Source: JAFMDF01 sp039024375
GTDB lineage: Bacteria > Bacteroidota > Bacteroidia > Chitinophagales > Saprospiraceae
Assembly (NCBI GenBank): GCA_039024375.1
Contig: JBCCQK010000424.1
Span: forward strand, 1-7,692
Reading direction: 5' to 3'
Length of the DNA: 7,692 nucleotides
Part shown: positions 7,082 through 7,692 of the stretch, one piece after another
How the letters are laid out: every line of letters starts with the position of its first letter
Numbering within the stretch: position 1 is the stretch's first letter
Translations under genes and position numbers: made by a program
Notes under the pieces: model-generated
Told to the model about the DNA's origin: nothing
Database searches by the model: none
The model's input: the letters and a program-made list of their open reading frames with translations, nothing else

Positions 7082-7099
7082 GCAGGTCTCCCGACCTGC
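7082..7099. repeat. Hairpin 3 of the cluster (7-bp perfect arms)
   Basis: GCAGGTC (7082-7088) and GACCTGC (7093-7099) around TCCC. It shares the core RGTCTCCMGACYTG with hairpin 2, in register at +29 bases. It is followed by ATCGA where hairpin 2 ends in TACGA. Confidence 0.8.
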
Positions 7100-7114
7100 A
7101 TCGAGAACCCGCCA

Positions 7115-7161
7115 AAGAAACAGCTACTTCCAGCGATTTTTTGCTGGAAGTAGCCTTTCTT
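7115..7161 (+). terminator. Strong intrinsic terminator of the giant gene (probably bidirectional)
   Basis: A perfect 12-bp stem GCTACTTCCAGC (7123-7134) / GCTGGAAGTAGC (7143-7154) has an 8-base loop. It is extended by AAGAAA (7115-7120) pairing with TTTCTT (7156-7161) across a small bulge. The U-rich right arm gives a tail in the forward direction, and the A-rich left flank gives one on the reverse strand. It lies 168 bases past the stop codon, so the transcript would carry the three hairpins at 7024-7099 in its 3' end. Confidence 0.85.
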
Positions 7162-7427
7162 ACCACACTTTTTAAAAGCTATTTTAATTCGGAAGGATGT
7201 GTTGCTAATGAGGAATATGCGCTACTTAAAAATTTAAAATTTCACGTTATTTAAACGTAAGTTGTTGATTGTGAATACTTTTTGATTTAAATTTTTTCAT
7301 TTTGAATTTTAGATTTCACAAACTGTCCAAACCCATCTAATTCTTTTTCCAAAAAATATAACAACAAAGGTGTGTTATTTAGAAGCGCCTCCGAAAGAAT
7401 TAATGGTAATTAACAAGTGTGTGTTAT
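7162..7427. other. AT-rich stretch between terminators, no recognisable protein gene
   Basis: No supported open frame. The sequence is AT-rich, and the only notable motif is GTGTGTTAT at 7370-7378 and again at 7419-7427. The longer form GTGTGTTATTTA (7370-7381) also occurs at 569-580. Since two intrinsic terminators follow immediately, a short non-coding RNA could be transcribed here, but no clear promoter was found. Confidence 0.4.
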
Positions 7428-7468
7428 GAACCGATTAGCAGTCACGGAACTGCTGGTCGGTTCTTTTT
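7428..7468 (+). terminator. Intrinsic terminator with no visible upstream gene (first of a tandem pair)
   Basis: A 14-bp stem GAACCGATTAGCAG (7428-7441) / CTGCTGGTCGGTTC (7450-7463), containing two G-U pairs, has an 8-base loop (TCACGGAA). It is followed at once by TTTTT (7464-7468). The layout is that of a textbook rho-independent terminator on the plus strand. Nothing recognisable as a gene lies between it and the terminator at 7115-7161. Confidence 0.85.
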
Positions 7469-7474
7469 ATTAGT

Positions 7475-7509
7475 AGCAGGCGGTGCTGGCAAAGCACCGC
7501 CTGCTTTTT
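7475..7509 (+). terminator. Second intrinsic terminator of the tandem pair
   Basis: A perfect 13-bp GC-rich stem AGCAGGCGGTGCT (7475-7487) / AGCACCGCCTGCT (7493-7505) has loop GGCAA. It runs straight into TTTTT (7505-7509). It starts six bases after the T-tract of the previous terminator. The inner GGTGC/GCACC also resembles the palindromic core of the repeats at 7584-7692. Confidence 0.85.
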
Positions 7510-7583
7510 GTCATTTTAAGGAGCAAAAAAAAGCAGGAGATACTATTAAAGTCTATTGACACCCCACATCTTTTTAGAGATGA

Positions 7584-7692
7584 AAAGGTGCATCGCACCG
7601 GTAACATTTGTATCGAAAGTTGGTCAAAATGCTTCAAAGGTGCAGCGCACCGACCACATTTGTTAAAAATAAGGTTCAATGCGAACGGTGCG
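7584..7692. repeat. Tandem array of about 50-bp palindrome-containing units, running off the right edge
   Basis: A 28-base block occurs at 7584-7611 and 7636-7663 with 24 identical positions. It consists of AAAGGTGC, then AT or AG, then CGCACCG, three variable bases, and ACATTTGT. Each block has a GGTGC / GCACC inverted repeat around three bases. A third GGTGCG begins at 7687 and is cut by the window edge. Unit starts are 52 and 48 bases apart. The sequences between blocks are partly alike (GGTCAAAATGC and GGTTCAATGC), so this is a tandem repeat of a longer unit rather than repeat plus unique spacer. A degenerate earlier copy may lie around 7558-7588. Confidence 0.7.

Noticed and set aside
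7009..7254. An 81-codon plus-strand open frame starting with GTG just after the giant gene
   Set aside because: It runs straight through three palindromes and a strong terminator, has no recognisable domain or credible composition, and its start has no supporting signal. The DNA is better explained by hairpins.
7584..7663. CRISPR array
   Set aside because: The 28-base blocks differ at four positions, only two and a partial copy are present, the intervening sequences resemble each other, and no cas gene is in view.
7470..7679. A 69-codon minus-strand open frame at the right edge
   Set aside because: It overlaps a terminator stem and the tandem palindromic repeats, and its Cys/Phe/Leu/Ser-rich translation looks like translated repeat DNA.

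Overview
The window holds one complete giant gene flanked by non-coding DNA rich in repeats and hairpins. The organism is almost certainly a member of the Bacteroidota, most likely the Saprospiria (Lewinella/Haliscomenobacter-like). The evidence is a C-terminal type IX secretion (T9SS) type A sorting domain, SprB-type repeats, HYR/Ig-like modules, a Saprospiria-style dockerin block (GVSTFDIVLLSKHILG), no Shine-Dalgarno sequence at the start codon, and AT-rich intergenic DNA. The lineage call rests on remembered family patterns, not on a search.

Layout. Positions 1-1016 contain no credible gene. They hold low-complexity repeats (poly-T/GACCA copies, degenerate 7-bp arrays) and, just before the gene, a long imperfect palindrome (933-977) overlapping a possible Bacteroidota promoter. 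Positions 1017-6947 encode a 1976-residue secreted multidomain protein. Its order is signal peptide, long parallel beta-helix, Cys-containing HYR/Ig-like region, Asp-rich thrombospondin type 3-like calcium repeats, three SprB-like repeats, carboxypeptidase-regulatory-like fold, dockerin, cohesin-like domain, T9SS sorting domain. The expected route is Sec export, T9SS translocation, and cleavage or anchoring at the cell surface. A role in adhesion or matrix building is an inference.

Positions 6948-7692 are non-coding as far as can be seen. They hold three tandem hairpins (7024-7099), two of which are covarying homologues, then a strong terminator (7115-7161). An AT-rich stretch follows, then two back-to-back intrinsic terminators (7428-7468 and 7475-7509) with no recognisable gene in front of them. 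At the right edge is a tandem array of about 50-bp palindromic units that runs off the window.

No multi-gene system, CRISPR array, transposase, tRNA or rRNA was seen. The observations most worth following are the cohesin and dockerin on one polypeptide, the covarying hairpin pair, the orphan double terminator (possible small RNA), and the edge repeat family.
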